Shown here piece after piece: positions 12,151-30,761 of a stretch of DNA of 64,000 nucleotides (its first letter is position 1; each line of letters opens with the position of its first letter). Source of the DNA: Paratrimastix pyriformis. Its lineage: Eukaryota; Preaxostyla; Paratrimastigidae. Both the position numbers and the translations under genes were made by a program. The DNA lies in NCBI GenBank assembly GCA_027972325.1, contig JAPMOS010000009.1, positions 170,001 to 234,000 of the forward strand, in the 5' to 3' direction. The notes beneath the pieces are model-generated. The model did not search any database. It had not been told where the DNA came from and worked only from the letters and a program-made list of their open reading frames with translations.

Positions 12151-13903
12151 CTTCGTCTTCCTCTTAGTCTCTGTGTGGTGTCTCAACTGGCATCTTCGGC
12201 TACCCGGTCCCCGATGCCGTGATGGTGGCCGTCCCAGCCGTGCGTCGCTTCCTGGAGACCCACCGCGATGTCGAGCGGATCGTCTTCGTGGTCTACCAGC
12301 CCGAGGAGATCCCCGTCTATGACTACGTCCGTGTATTTTGTGTGTTTTTGTGTGTCTATGTCTGCTGGATCTGTGTGATGTGGATGGTCTACCAGCCCGA
12401 GGAGATCCCCGTCTATGACTACGTCCGTGGATTGTATGTGTTTTTGTGTGTGGCTGTCCTCTCGTCCCCCCACTCACACACACACACACACACTCCTCTA
12501 CCACCCTACCACCACCGCCTCCCACCACCAGCTCACACCAATTCACTATATATTACCCTCCCCTCCCCCCTCCCTCCCTCCCCTCCCTCCCTCCCCTCCC
12601 CCTCCCTCCCCTCCCCCCCCCCCATCCCTCCCTCCTCCCACCAGGCCCTTCGCCACTTCTTCCCCGACTGCCCGGATCCCGTCCCGGCCCCAGCCCCCCT
12701 CCCGGCCCCCCCTCCCAGCCCCAGCACCCTCCCGGTCCCAGCACCCTCCCGGTCCCAGCACCACCACCAGCACCAGCACCCGCGGCCCTCCAACCCGCCA
12801 TCGAGGCCCTTCTCGCCCTCCCCGGCCCAACCGCCGCCTCCTACCTCGCCTCGGCCATCACCTCGGGGACCGACCCCAAGACCATCGTCAGCATCGCGGC
12901 CTCGCTCAACCTCATGATGGCTGACATGCGGGCAGGCGTGCTGGCCCCCGCGACTGCCACCCCGGCCCCTGATGCGGCTCCCGCCCCAAATGCCCCTGCC
13001 CCTGATGCGGCTCCCGCCCCTGCCCCTGAGAAGACCTCTATCGCCGCCTCGCTGACCAAGGCCTTTGCCGGGGTCACCCCGGCCCTGGCCATCTCCGCCG
13101 TAGCCATGGCCATCGTGGCCGCCATTATGACGACCGCCCCGGCCGCCGCCCCGGAACTGACAGCAGCTATCATCGCGGCAATCTCGGGTGCGATTGGTCG
13201 GAATGCCACTGCCCCGGACGCCACTTCGATCCGGGCCGAGAAGGAGGATGAGAAGACGATGGGCAATGACGGTGCCGCCCAAGCGGAGGTCCCGGCTAAT
13301 GAGAAGGAGGATGAGAAGACGATGGGCAATGAAGGTGCCGCCCCAGCGGAGGTCCCGGCTCATGAGAAGGAGGATGAGAAGACGATGGGCAATGACGGTG
13401 CCGCCCAAGCGGAGGTCCCGGCTAATGAGAAGAAGACGATGGTCAACGATCGTGCCACCCCAGCGGAGGTCCCGGCCGAGGCAGAGAGCGAAACGACGAT
13501 GGACAAGGAGGATGATCATCTTGAAGAGAAGAAGACCACTGAGGAGCCCAAGGACGAGCAGGATCATGCCGATCAAACCGAGGGCGCTGCTCCCATGAAG
13601 GTCGAGCCGGGCCACGGTCAGGACCAGACCGCGACCGCCACCACGCAGACTCAGTTCGAGGCTGAGCCAGCCCACAAGGCCTCCGAGGAGGCGACCGCCA
13701 CCCAGCCCACCAGCGCGCAACCTGAGTCTGCATCAGCACCGCCCGCGCCTAGTGCTACCGCCCTGCCCTCATCCGCACCGTCCAGCCCTGCGGAGGGCGG
13801 TTCGATGGCCACTGGGGAGGCCGCTCCTTCCCCTGTCATCTCCACCCACGGGCTTGACGAAGCGGATTTTCCGGCTGTCCCGCAGGATGACGTGTGTGGT
13901 GGG
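10449..13903 (+). CDS. MACROD-type macro-domain ADP-ribose hydrolase with long C-terminal tail
   Basis: Removes mono-ADP-ribose from proteins or deacetylates O-acetyl-ADP-ribose. Exon 1 (10449-10527, MSWQRNRQTWDQRG) joins 10571 onward. The family preamble (YVTLDHIPEWRQTLLEG) is followed by SLYRGDSTQLE and, after a short intron, VDAIVNAANSSLLGGGG and IDGRIHQMAGG: the macro-domain Asn and Gly-rich ADP-ribose loop. Later exons give RYVLGTVGP (about 11665-11787), VSTGIFGYPVPDAV and VERIVFVVYQPEEIPVYDY (about 12175-12320), then ALRHFFP at about 12642. A tail then opens: Ala/Pro-rich, two hydrophobic stretches (about 13070-13190), and four copies of a 20-22 residue unit with KEDEKTMGND (13236-13490), ending at a TAA near 13904. 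The tail's exact junction is unresolved. A second plus frame, 13909-14108, ending in basic residues, could instead be the C-terminus. Confidence 0.85.
11385..12150. repeat. MACROD introns: (ATC)n / ATCCAATC and 11-bp CCCGATCATCA arrays
   Basis: Sense-strand ATC-rich satellites at 11390-11610, a C-run at 11797-11818, about eleven copies of an 11-bp CCCGATCATCA unit at 11855-11975, and more (ATC)n to 12150. They lie either side of the exon encoding RYVLGTVGPIGLHPEE. Confidence 0.9.
12294..12435 (+). repeat. Duplicated exon end in MACROD
   Basis: The exon end coding for YQPEEIPVYDYVR (about 12294-12331) recurs at about 12388-12429 after a (TGTGTTTT)-type spacer. Both copies are followed by a potential donor (TACGTCCGTG). 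Only one copy fits the macro domain. Confidence 0.85.
13236..13490 (+). repeat. Coding minisatellite, about 63-66 bp x 4
   Basis: In frame with the MACROD tail; each unit encodes a charged peptide with EKTMGND and GAAQAEVPA, the last copy degenerate. The frame is kept across all copies, which supports translation. Confidence 0.8.
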
Positions 13904-14109
13904 TAAGGCTGAGCCGCCCGTCCGTGTGACCGACATCCCGGATGCGATGGGGGCGGAGGCCGAGATGGCAGCGGCAGTGGCGAAGGTGAGAAAGCAGAAG
14001 AAGAACGGGGGGCCGGATGCCAAGGTGAAGGCGGCGGAGGCAGAGAAGAAGGGGATGATGGCGATTGGGAGGATCCAGCAGCGTGCCGGCGGCAAGAAGA
14101 AGAGATGAT

Positions 14110-14772
14110 GAAATGACGAGCGCCCCTCCCCCTTGATGCTCCTCTGCTTGTCTTGTGCGCTCCAATGCTTCCTTCCTCTTCATCATCGTCATCATCATCA
14201 TTATTTCTGGCGGACCGCTTGCTGGGTGTGAGAAACCGGTTCTGATTGTTCGGGGAAGAGGGGGAGGGGGGGAGGGGAGGGGAGGGGAGGGGATGAGGAG
14301 GAAAGGAGGGAGAGGAAGGAGCGAGGGAAGGAGAAGAAGAAGATTCGTGGGAGGAAGGAAGGGAGGGCAGGACGGGAGCGAAAAGGGGGAAAAACCCCTT
14401 GAAAGCAGCAGAAGACGGAAATCATTCCGATTCGCGTGTATGTTTCCGACCGACCCGCGCCGCTGCTGCGGCCGATATGGGATGATCCGTACATCCTTCG
14501 GCCGCCGTTCCTGGTGCTGTCGATGCCGATGGCGGTGGGGGTTTTGGGGCGCCAGATGATGGGAGTGGCGGCTTTGGTGGTGTGGGTTTGGGGGGCTGGG
14601 TGGCGGTGGCGGTGTTGGTTGGTTTCTTCTTTGCGGAATAAAATCCGCCTTCCGCGGGCACTGTGAATCCAGGCCCGAAGAGGTCCTGAAGCAGACTGAG
14701 CCGCTTGGCAGATGCTGTGGTTGTTGTGGTTGTTGTGGTTGTGGTTGTTGATGATGATGTTGATGATGCTGA

Positions 14773-14845
<73 letters not shown>

Positions 14846-17382
14846 GCGGCATCTGTCTTTGAGGCGAGCGGGCTGAATGATGGGGACGCCGAAGCCGCCA
14901 GCTGCTGTCCGGGGGGGTTATTCCCCCGCGTCTCCTCCTCCACCTCCTCCGCCTCCCCCTCGGCTGCCCGTCTGGCCTTCTTCGTGGCCTTCTCGTCCTC
15001 CTTCGCTTCATCAACAACCTCCGCTATCTCACTACGGCCCAGGGCTGCGTCCTCCTGCCGGTTCAGCTCCACCAGCGCATCCAGAAACGAGAACTGCGGC
15101 CGGTTCAGCCTGCGAGGAAAAAAAAAAGTGAAGTGGTAAAAAACGCTAGGGCCGGGGATTGAACCCGGGTCTCTTGCGTGACAGGCAAGAATTCTGCCAC
15201 TATACTACCCCAGCTGATTCATGTGGGCGGCGGCAGGGCGGGGCGCGGAACTTGTCGAGACGGCTTGCCAACTCCCCGTAGACGGCCTGGACAAGGGGCT
15301 GATCCACCAGCCGGTAGCGGGACTCGGCGAAGACTGGGAATATGATATGAAGATGTTGGTGTTGCAAAAGAAGGCAGATCCGAGAATTGAACCGCCGACC
15401 TTTCTTCTTCTCGACTGTCATTGAGATGAAACCTGGAAACGAGAAGAACGAACGAAGGAAAGCAAAGGGAGAGACGTTGCCGTGTTGAGGAGTCCGGGAG
15501 AGTTGGGAACGGACGGGAACACTCGAGGCTCTTGAGGCAGTCGTCAACACACGATCCGATGCGGCAGGGCAGCCGCAACCGGGTGGCCAGGTCCCGGATC
15601 TAGAAGAACATGGACTGGGCATCAGGTGGGGCAGCTTCTTCGCTCCTCCGCGCACACAGCACAAAAAGCAAACGACAGCTGCCAACCACACTCATCGACT
15701 CCTTGGCGCAATGGCAGCGCAATCGACTCCAGATCGATAGGTTGGGGGTTCAAATCCCTCAGGGGTCACATCTTTTTTTTCAAATTTTCTCCCACAGACA
15801 TCGGATTCAGTTGGGGCTTGCTTGCCATCATCGGCCAGGCGGAGCATCACGGCCAGGACCTGCTTCTCGAGGGTATTCAGACCCTGCAAGGGACAACACA
15901 AACGAGAAACAACACAAACAGGAGAGTGGTGTGTGTTTGAGTGCGTGTGGGCGGGACGGGGGGCGTCACCATCCAGTCGTCATCACCATCCAGGCATCCT
16001 CATCATCCATCATCATCCATCATCATCCAACCATCCAATCGTCCAATCGTCCAATCACCCAATCATCATCATCACCCAGTCGTCATCATCAGGGCGGACC
16101 TCGAGTTCGGCCATCTTGCCGCCCCTGGAGCTCGAGTGTGTCGCCACCTCCTCGCGGACGTGGGCCGACGTGACCTGGGCGGACTCTTCCCCAGCAGCCC
16201 GGGCTGCCAGTTGCCTGGGGGGAGTCGAAAATCAAAATGTGTGTTGGTGTTGTGTCGGGCGGCAGGTATGGCATGCGTGTGTGTGTGCGCGTGGAAATGG
16301 GCTGATCGAAGGGACAAGGAGGGGACCCAAATGACTGCACAACGCACGAACTTGGGGCCTGTAAGAACCACAAAATTCTGGCGAGCAAAAATGAAACACA
16401 GACATGCGCACAGGCGAGACGCGCATTGCTGTTTCAGAAGGCGAGGCACAATTCGCTATTTCAGGAGGCGGATGCAGACCGGGTGACTTCGAGACCCTTC
16501 CTGATGTCGCCGTTCAGGGCCTGCGTCACGAACTTGGTCAGCATGCGGTGGGCACCCGGGGCGATGTCCAGCTTCAAGTCTGCAGTGCCGTGGGGGAATA
16601 TCCACACACATCCGACGATTCCGAGAGTCGATCAGCACAACAGTCGTGCGAGTGGCTCCCTCCCGGGTTCCACTCCCCCGCGGCCAGACCGGTGATCGTT
16701 TTTTTGATCAATTCGGCCGTTCGTTCCTCAGAGTAGGGATCAAAGTGCATCACCTCTGGCGTGGGATACATTCCTGTGAGGTCCAGGTCTTCATTGGACA
16801 CGCCCACCACAACGATGGCGGGGCCATCCATGTCCGGGGGGAATGTCCACCCTTCGGAAACATCACTCGGACCCAAGAGACTTTGGTGCTCGCGAATGGC
16901 TTTCTCGAGCCGTTGGACGGAGGATTGACAGAAGAAGTCGAGCTGTTCTGGGGCGAGGGCATCAACCTCATCGAGGAAGAGGACACTTCAAAGCGTGTCG
17001 AATGTCAAGGGTTGTTAACAGACATTTTTGGTGGTCCTCGATGCCTTTTGATCCGCTGGACAAGCTCTCGTTCGGTTTTGGCATGGAAGACATCCAAGAT
17101 CTATGCGCCCATCGAACCTGTGGTTCTTCGGAGAAGTTCAGACCTGTTTGCTCAAGGATGTATTATTCGTTCCACGCATCGTCATCCATATCGTTGGGGT
17201 CCCGGCCTCAGCGAAGGCCAGCTGGACAGCCTTGGCAATCCAGCTCTTCCCGACTCCCGAAGGGCCGAAAAGAAACACGGAATGGCCAACCAACACAAAT
17301 CTACGAAGCTGATCGGCTTCTGCCTCTCGGAATGCAAACGCCAGAATTGAAAAAAATTGAAAGGCCTGACACAGTCAGGTGT
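14110..17382 (-). CDS. CDC6/ORC1-like AAA+ DNA replication initiator
   Basis: A replication-origin AAA+ ATPase. Exons, joined in frame: 17144-17382 (Walker A, FGPSGVGKSWIAKAV), 17024-17100, 16985-16690 (Walker B, VLFLDEVDALAP; sensor-1 region VVVGVSNEDLDLTG), 16480-16579 (sensor-2 region ALNGDIRKGLEVTR), 16100-16214, 15800-15883 and 15515-15599 (winged helix), 15252-15333, then 15109 to about 14450 across an intron holding a tRNA-Asp gene. The last part is low-complexity, with a poly-Thr run from (CAA)n, KKARRAAEGEAEEVEEE, and an acidic final exon (from 14241: NRFLTPSKRSARNNDDDD). The true N-terminal exon is unresolved; exon 17144-17382 seems to begin at an acceptor, so its partner may overlap XRCC3 in antisense. 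The exact C-terminus near 14110 is also uncertain, as the frame stays open toward 13651. CDC6 and ORC1 cannot be told apart here. Confidence 0.8.
14240..14400. repeat. Purine-rich (GGA/GGGGA) tract
   Basis: Nearly pure G/A on the plus strand from about 14250 to 14400, placed in the last CDC6/ORC1 intron, so a long polypyrimidine tract in the gene sense. Confidence 0.8.
14709..14850 (-). repeat. (CAA)n microsatellite, poly-Thr in CDC6/ORC1 tail
   Basis: TTG repeats on the plus strand; read in the CDC6/ORC1 frame they give runs of Thr with Ser/Ala interruptions. Confidence 0.85.
15144..15214 (-). tRNA. tRNA-Asp (GTC), intronic, sense
   Basis: Minus-strand cloverleaf: acceptor GCTGGGG pairs with CCCTAGC (one G-T), discriminator G. 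The anticodon stem CTTGC/GCAAG encloses loop CTGTCAC with anticodon GTC. The T-arm has GGTTCAATCCC. A T-run follows the 3' end (15138-15143). It lies wholly inside the CDC6/ORC1 intron 15110-15251, same strand, ending 34 nt before the acceptor. Confidence 0.95.
15365..15395 (-). pseudogene. Possible tRNA 3'-end relic
   Basis: A B-box-like GGTTCAATTCT within GGTCGGCGG...CGGATCTGCC on the minus strand, followed by TTCTTTTG, in the CDC6/ORC1 intron upstream of exon 15252-15333. The T-stem no longer pairs, so this is weak and could be chance. Confidence 0.3.
15697..15768 (+). tRNA. tRNA-Trp (CCA), intronic, antisense
   Basis: Plus-strand cloverleaf: acceptor GACTCCT pairs with AGGGGTC, discriminator A. 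Anticodon stem ATCGA/TCGAT encloses loop CTCCAGA, anticodon CCA. T-arm with GGTTCAAATCCC. A nine-T Pol III terminator follows at 15772-15780. It sits in a CDC6/ORC1 intron but on the opposite strand. Confidence 0.95.
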
Positions 17383-17456
17383 CCCGGGGTTTGTTTTGTC
17401 TGCCGGATTCCCCGCTCAATCGGAGTATTCCTTCAGACCACCGGGCGTGCGCAGAG

Positions 17457-18796
17457 ATGATACAGGCCCTTCCACCAGTTATTCCGGTTTGTGGGGTTGT
17501 TTTTGCAGCTCTTTGGATCGATCGTTTCTCATCTTCACAGCCACCCCGGACTGCGCTGGAACTCTTGCGATCTCCTGATTTTTCGGCGAGGCTAAGCACA
17601 GGAGATTCGATATTAGACGGCGCATTAGGCGGAGGATTTGATGTTCACACAATCACCGATCTCGCCGGGGAGGCTGGCGCAGGGAAGTCGCAGTTATGCT
17701 TGCAGCTTGCTTGCATGGGTCTGAATCAACAATTACGTGTGCTGACCCTCGTATTTCAGTGCAGCTTCCCCGCCACCTGGGCGGCCTGGGGGGTCACGCT
17801 TGTCTCCTTTCGACCGAAGGGTCCTTCTCCTCGAAGCGCCTCCGTCAGATTGCAGAGGCGCTTCAAAGGAGATACCCAGAAGATTGTCTGTCGCATTTCA
17901 CTTCAACAGCCCCGTTCGACCACCCTCCCCTAGTGAAAGGAAACCTGTGCGATAACGTTTACGTCCAGACCATCAAGACGGCCGAGGAGCTGCTGCTTTC
18001 TCTCCAGACGGCCCTGCCGGCCATTCTTGAAGAGAAGCCGATCCGGTTGGTCGTGATCGACTCCATTGCTGCCGTCTTGCGAGCCGACTTTGATCGGTCC
18101 CAGCTCGTGCAGCGGTCCGACTTGATGTTCCAGATCGCGTCCATACTGAAGGTGTGTTTCCCTCTGTCGCCTGCCACCTTGTGCGAATGTGCCTTCTCGT
18201 TGCGGGGCCACATCATCTCATCATGCCGTCCCCTTCGTCTCCTCTCCACCAGCGGCTCGCCTCCAAGTACCACCTCGTGGTGGTCTGTGTCAACCAAGTC
18301 ACAGCCAGCTTCCACGAGGAGGCGCAGAGGTTCACCGCGCAACCAATTGCAGGTCTTCCCATTCGCTGGTGATCGAACGGGGCTCATCATCATCGTCCAT
18401 CCCCCCGCAGAGTCGGCTGACGACGCATCCCCACCGCCAAAACCCGAGGCCACCCCCACTTCAATGGTCCGTCATTGGTTTGGTTTGGTCTGGTCTGACC
18501 CTTTCCCGAAGGAATCTGTCCCCGCCTCCGACGGGACCTTTATTCGGCCGGCCCTCGGTCTTTCCTGGATGAACTGCGTCAACTCGCGGATCTTCCTGAC
18601 CCGCACCAACATGCGGGCTCCTGTGATGGGGCCAGAGTCGACTTCCCCCGAGGCATCGGGGGCATCCATGCCGCCACCGGCCGAGTCATTGACAGTCATC
18701 CGCACCCTGCGGGTGCTCTTCTCGCCACGGATTGCGCCCCAACAGACTCACTTCACCATCACCATGGGGGGGTTGGTGGGCCTCCAACAGATATGA
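17457..18796 (+). CDS. XRCC3: XRCC3-like RAD51 paralogue
   Basis: A RecA-fold ATPase of homologous recombination, which in animals and plants acts with RAD51C. Exons: 17457-17718, 17760-18151, 18255-18352, 18411-18466 and 18512-18796. Signature order: LSTGDSILDGALGGGF, Walker A GEAGAGKSQLCLQLA, then across a 41-nt intron VQLPRHLGGLGGHACLLSTEG (the XRCC3 linker), SFSSKRLRQIAEALQ, Walker B region IRLVVIDSIAAVLR, HLVVVCVNQVTASF, PALGLSWMNCVNSRIFLTRT and the terminal RTLRVLFSPRIAP. The start ATG gives MIQALPPVIPV. Head-to-head with CDC6/ORC1 and tail-to-tail with PFDN6, 118 bp between stop codons. Confidence 0.9.
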
Positions 18797-18914
18797 CGAT
18801 TGATTCACTGTCCCCCCACCGCCCGCCCAGCAACCACCAGAGGGAACGAAGGTTGGGAGTATTTGGAAAGGAAAAAATAACATCATACACAACACGGCGG
18901 GGACGGGGAACACC

Positions 18915-19474
18915 TCACTGGGGCTTCATCTGCTCAAGCCGGCTGGCCTGGGCGGCTTGCTGGAGGGTAATCAGACGCTCACGCTTCTCCTCCATGGACT
19001 TTTGCATGCGCTCGATGGTCGCTTCGGTCGTCTTACTGGAAAGAGCTGAGAAGGACGGGGAAAAAAAGGGACGGACATCGATTCGGTGAACATGCGAACG
19101 CGTTGAGTCACCGCATCCAGTGCCATTGGCTGTTCCTGCTTAAAGAGAGCAGGGCCAATAAGTTTGTAAACCTCACCGGTGGGCTCAACGATCTCGAGTT
19201 CCTGGAAGAAGAGAAGTCAACGTGCGTGCTCATGAACGGGCGAAACAGACCTTCTGAACGACCTCACTTTCGTGCAGCTGCGCAACGATCTTTTGACGGG
19301 TATCCATTTGCTTGTCAAGATCTGAACGGACAGCACGCAACGAGAAAAAACGATGGAGAGGGAGGAGAACGCTTTGATCAACGCTGCTCGGTGATAAAAA
19401 ATGTTCTAACCTTTTTGAAGACCCTGATACTCCTTCACGGCCAGCTCCAACTCAGCCTGAGCAGCAGCAGACAT
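18915..19474 (-). CDS. PFDN6: Prefoldin subunit 6
   Basis: A beta-type subunit of the hexameric prefoldin co-chaperone that hands actin and tubulin to CCT. Four exons join perfectly: 19411-19474, 19251-19321, 19077-19201 and 18915-19035. They give a protein of about 126 residues, normal for PFDN6. The coiled coil starts MSAAAQAELELAVKEYQGLQK, followed by DLDKQMDTRQKIVAQLHESE. The beta-hairpin core is VYKLIGPALFKQE, and the second helix is TIERMQKSMEEKRERLITLQQ. Donors are GTTAGA, GTCTGT and GTCCGT, acceptors all pyrimidine-AG. A clean test case for intron signals in this genome. Confidence 0.93.
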
Positions 19475-19952
19475 TGCAAAATACCGAGTGGGGTCACTAG
19501 AACACCGAGGGGATCGAAACAAAACTCTCTCGAAGCTGGAGCGTTGTTTCTTTCCATTCGGGCCCGAGCAGGCCCTTGCGGTTGTCTGCAAAAATCAGGT
19601 CCGCACCCAATCTGCGCGTTTTTTCGGGTTCACCATTCTGATTCAGCCGATCTGCTTTCGAGGGAAAATATGGGCCCGTGCCCTCGTTGGTGCTGTCCGG
19701 TCTGACTATTTATGTGTTCTGTCTCTCACCTCGATCACAGGGTATGGGGTTTTAACATCACCCCGAACCCCCCGCTCCATTATCCGCTCATCTCGTCATT
19801 CCGGTCCTCGGCCATCCTTATCGAGCCCCTTGACGCCGTCCCTCAGACACCCGCTTGTCTTTCCAGTGTTATTCTTTCGGTTTCTACGGGCACAAAGAAG
19901 GTCGGCTCTTTTTTGCCGGAATGATCTGTGATTCACCGGGGGTCAGCTCCGG
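19475..19952. promoter_or_regulatory. Divergent intergenic region PFDN6 / NOL9
   Basis: 478 bp between opposed start codons. No further gene, tRNA or repeat recognised. By position it holds both promoters. Confidence 0.5.
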
Positions 19953-27930
<7,978 letters not shown>

Positions 27931-28320
27931 CCACCGGCAAAGTGGCGACAAACCCCCCCCCCCCCAATGCCGTCACGCGGGGGACTGGGGCTGATCCGCC
28001 CTGATCCGCCCCATCCGCAGCTGAACGCCTGAAGACATGCCCCTTATTATTAGCGCTCCTTGGAATTGGGCGAGACGAGGAAGAGGGGGGAGAGGAAGAG
28101 AGAGGGAAGAGAGATCCCAAAAACCAGATGGGAAAGTAGCAGACAATTTGCAAAACCAACGAGAAGACATCGGAAAGGAATCTTCGAATAATTACGACTG
28201 TCGTCAGGGCAGCCCTGCCCAGCACACACATCACCAAAGCCACGTCATCACATGGGGGCCTCCGCGCTCTCCGGGGTGGGCGCCGGCAAACCGCAGCCAT
28301 GGATCATCAAAACCACGTCA
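27931..28320. other. Convergent intergenic region NOL9 / PLPBP
   Basis: Holds both 3' UTRs. A C-run at 27953-27965, and a segment of about 32 bp with CCACGTCATCACATGGGGGC occurs twice (about 28240-28262 and 28314-28335); the second copy contains the PLPBP stop codon. No other gene seen. Confidence 0.6.
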
Positions 28321-30715
28321 TCACATGGGGGCCTCCGCGCTTGCCGTGGGGTGGACCGGGACAGGCGCGGGGTGTGCGGGCGGCAACATCCCAGCGGCGG
28401 CATGGGTCATATGGCGCGCCCCAAAGATGGTGGTCCCCACCCGGACGTTGGTGCTGCCGGCACGGATCTAGGTGGGTGGAGGAGAGGGAGGGAGGGAGGG
28501 AGAGGCCATGTCAGTGTGAATCACAATATTGTTCGAACTCCTTTCTGCCTGGCACCCCCCGACCTCGGACGGATCGGGGAAGGCGAGCGGAAGTCCACGA
28601 AACGACCAGCAAGCCTCACTCCCCCCGCACGATGCAGCCCCCACCACATCCCAGCATCCGAACGGACCGCACTCCCCCGCGCAATACTTCGGACTCCTCC
28701 GAGCACCAAGCACAACGACGGACCGCCTCGGGGAAGCCATTGTGACATGCAAGCCCCACTCCGCGAAATCCAGCCCAGCATACCAGCAAGCCCGACCACC
28801 AGCCACCCCACATCTGTATACGAACGGACCGCCTCGGGGAAGTCGTGTGACATGCCCATGCTGAGCTCGAGGGACATATACCAGCTCGCACCACCAAACA
28901 CACACGAACAACGGACGGACCGCCTCGGGGAAGTCGTGGGACATGCCCATGCTGAGCTCGAGGGACTCGGGGGCGAGGCCCAGCGCCTGGGCAACCTCCA
29001 GCCGGCAGGCCACAAGCGACTGACCAAACCAACCCCGGGGGGTGAGTGGGTGAGTGGGTGAGCGGATGAGTGGGTGAGCTGGTGAGCTGGCGAGCTGGCG
29101 AGCTGGCGAGCTGGCGAGCTGGTGAGCTGGAGCTGGTGAGCTGGTGAGCTGGCGAGCTGGCGAGCTGGTGAGTTGGTGAGCTGGTGAGCTGGTGAGCTGG
29201 TGAGCTGGTGAGCTGGTGAGCTGGTGAGCTGGCGAGCTGGCGAGCTGGCGAGCTGGCGAGCTGGCGAGCTGGTGAGTGGAGCTGGTGAGTGGAGCTGGTG
29301 AGCTGGTGAACAAGTGAGTGGGTGGGCGAGTGGCGTGGTGTGTGTCTGTGTCTGTGTGTGGAGGGGAGGGGAGGGGAGGGATGGAGGATCGACGGGCGGA
29401 GACGGGGGGGTGGCGATGGGATGGGATGGGAGGATGAGAGGAATCAACACGGACCGTGAAAGCGCCCATGTCCCCGGGGGCACCGATGGTCATCAGCCCC
29501 AGCAGCTCCAGGTTGGGACACGACGTGCGGATGTACCGACAGAGCTCAATGCAGGCCGCACCCATCTCCACGCCGTTCTTGCCTGTGCGAATTGAGAGGA
29601 GAGCAAGAGACAGAGAGGCATGGTACATGAGGGGAGACACATGAGAGGGCGAGAGACACATGAGGGGGCGAGAGAGACAGAGAGACAGAGACATGAGAGA
29701 GACACATGAGGGGGCGAGAGACACAGCAGAGGCGAGAGACATGAGGGGGCGAGAGGGCGAGAGACACATGAGGGGGCGAGAGAGAGACATGAGAGGGCGA
29801 GAGAGACACATGAGGGGGCGAGAGAGACACATGAGGGGGCGAGAGAGACACATGAGGGCGAGAGAGACACATGAGGGGAGAGAGACACATGAGGGGGCGA
29901 GAGAGACACATGAGGGGGCGAGAGAGACACATGAGGGGGCGAGAGCGGGAGAGGTGACACCACGCAGAGCAAAAAGCCAAACCAAGACAAAGCAGCGAAT
30001 TTCAAGATGTGGGGGAGCAGGAAGACAGACGCTCCTCATCGGACGTGAGCACCTGCACCATCACCTTCAGCCGGTCCATAGCCGTGGCATCCTCGGACGC
30101 AGGTGTAACGCCTTTCCGGACAACCGGCATGGGGGTGAGTGGCGAAGAGGGTTCCAGCGCCTGCTTCAGGGGGGGCGGCGGCTAAACCAGGGGGGATGTG
30201 CTCGGAAAATCGTCGGGATAACCCACCAGACCTGGCTCAAACAACGCGCCGGAGCAGATGGACGGTGCTTGCTCATGGCTGAATCGAGTTTATTGGCCAG
30301 CTTGATGGAGTCCACAGATTCGATGAAGGCCAAATTGGGGATGTGAACCACGGAAACTTTGTTCGACTGAAGATGACCAATAAGATGCCAATGAATGTCT
30401 CTCGGCAACTAGACAGCCGAAAAAATGGAAAGCACACATGAAAACGACATTTTGGAGCACACACACCAGAGGGGCTTTCTCCTCGAGCTCTTGGACGTAG
30501 TTTTCTCCGAAGTGACGTTGGCCGGCATCATAGGCTGCGCGGATGAGGGACACCGGCTTGAATTTACTGACTGCCACCAGAGTTGGCATCTTTGCCAGTT
30601 GCAGCTCCTGAGCGAGAGCCTCCACGCGATTGCGAACAGAAATTAAGTTAGCCCGAACATCTTCCGGAGTGACTTCGGGGGTTTCGGTGGTAAGCGCAGG
30701 CTGGGGCGTCGACAT
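28321..30715 (-). CDS. PLPBP: Pyridoxal phosphate homeostasis protein (PLPBP/YggS family)
   Basis: A PLP-binding single-domain TIM-barrel protein that buffers vitamin B6. Exons: 30467-30715, 30232-30408, about 30042-30165, 29455-29582, 28921-29019 and 28321-28467. Family motifs in order: LVAVSKFKPVSLIRAAYDAG (with the PLP-binding Lys), HFGENYVQELEEKA, DIHWHLIGHLQSNK, RLKVMVQVLTSDEE, LELLGLMTIGAPGD, LELSMGMSHDFPEA and IRAGSTNVRVGTTIFGAR. The start ATG at 30715 opens MSTPQPALTTETPEV. A short extra tail of about 30 residues ends in ASAEAPM. Its start is only 46 bp from the next gene's start. Two introns hold minisatellites, and one holds copies of an exon end. Confidence 0.95.
28720..28965 (-). 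repeat. Copied PLPBP exon end plus donor
   Basis: The exon end coding SLELSMGMSHDFPEA followed by GTCCGTCCGTT is at 28911-28965. A near-identical copy lies at about 28825-28875 and a shorter one at about 28722-28745. Confidence 0.85.
29040..29330. repeat. 10-bp GAGCTGGTGA / GAGCTGGCGA array
   Basis: About 28 copies of a GAGCTGG(T/C)GA unit in a PLPBP intron. Confidence 0.92.
29640..29945. repeat. Minisatellite of ACACATGAGGGGGCGAGAGA units
   Basis: About fourteen copies of a 20-22 bp unit with the core ACACATGAGGGGGCGAGAG in a PLPBP intron. Confidence 0.92.
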
Positions 30716-30761
30716 CGTGATTCGGGAGAGAGTCGGAGATACCCTTTAGGAGTGGGATGCT
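30716..30761. promoter_or_regulatory. 46-bp bidirectional promoter PLPBP / chaperonin
   Basis: Only 46 bp separate the two opposed ATG codons. Both promoters and 5' UTRs must fit here or overlap the coding exons. Confidence 0.6.

Noticed and set aside
13651-14241. Continuous minus-strand frame beyond the CDC6/ORC1 acidic exon
   Set aside because: Pro/Ser-rich, antisense to the MACROD tail, and without domain evidence; kept only as an uncertainty about the CDC6/ORC1 C-terminus.
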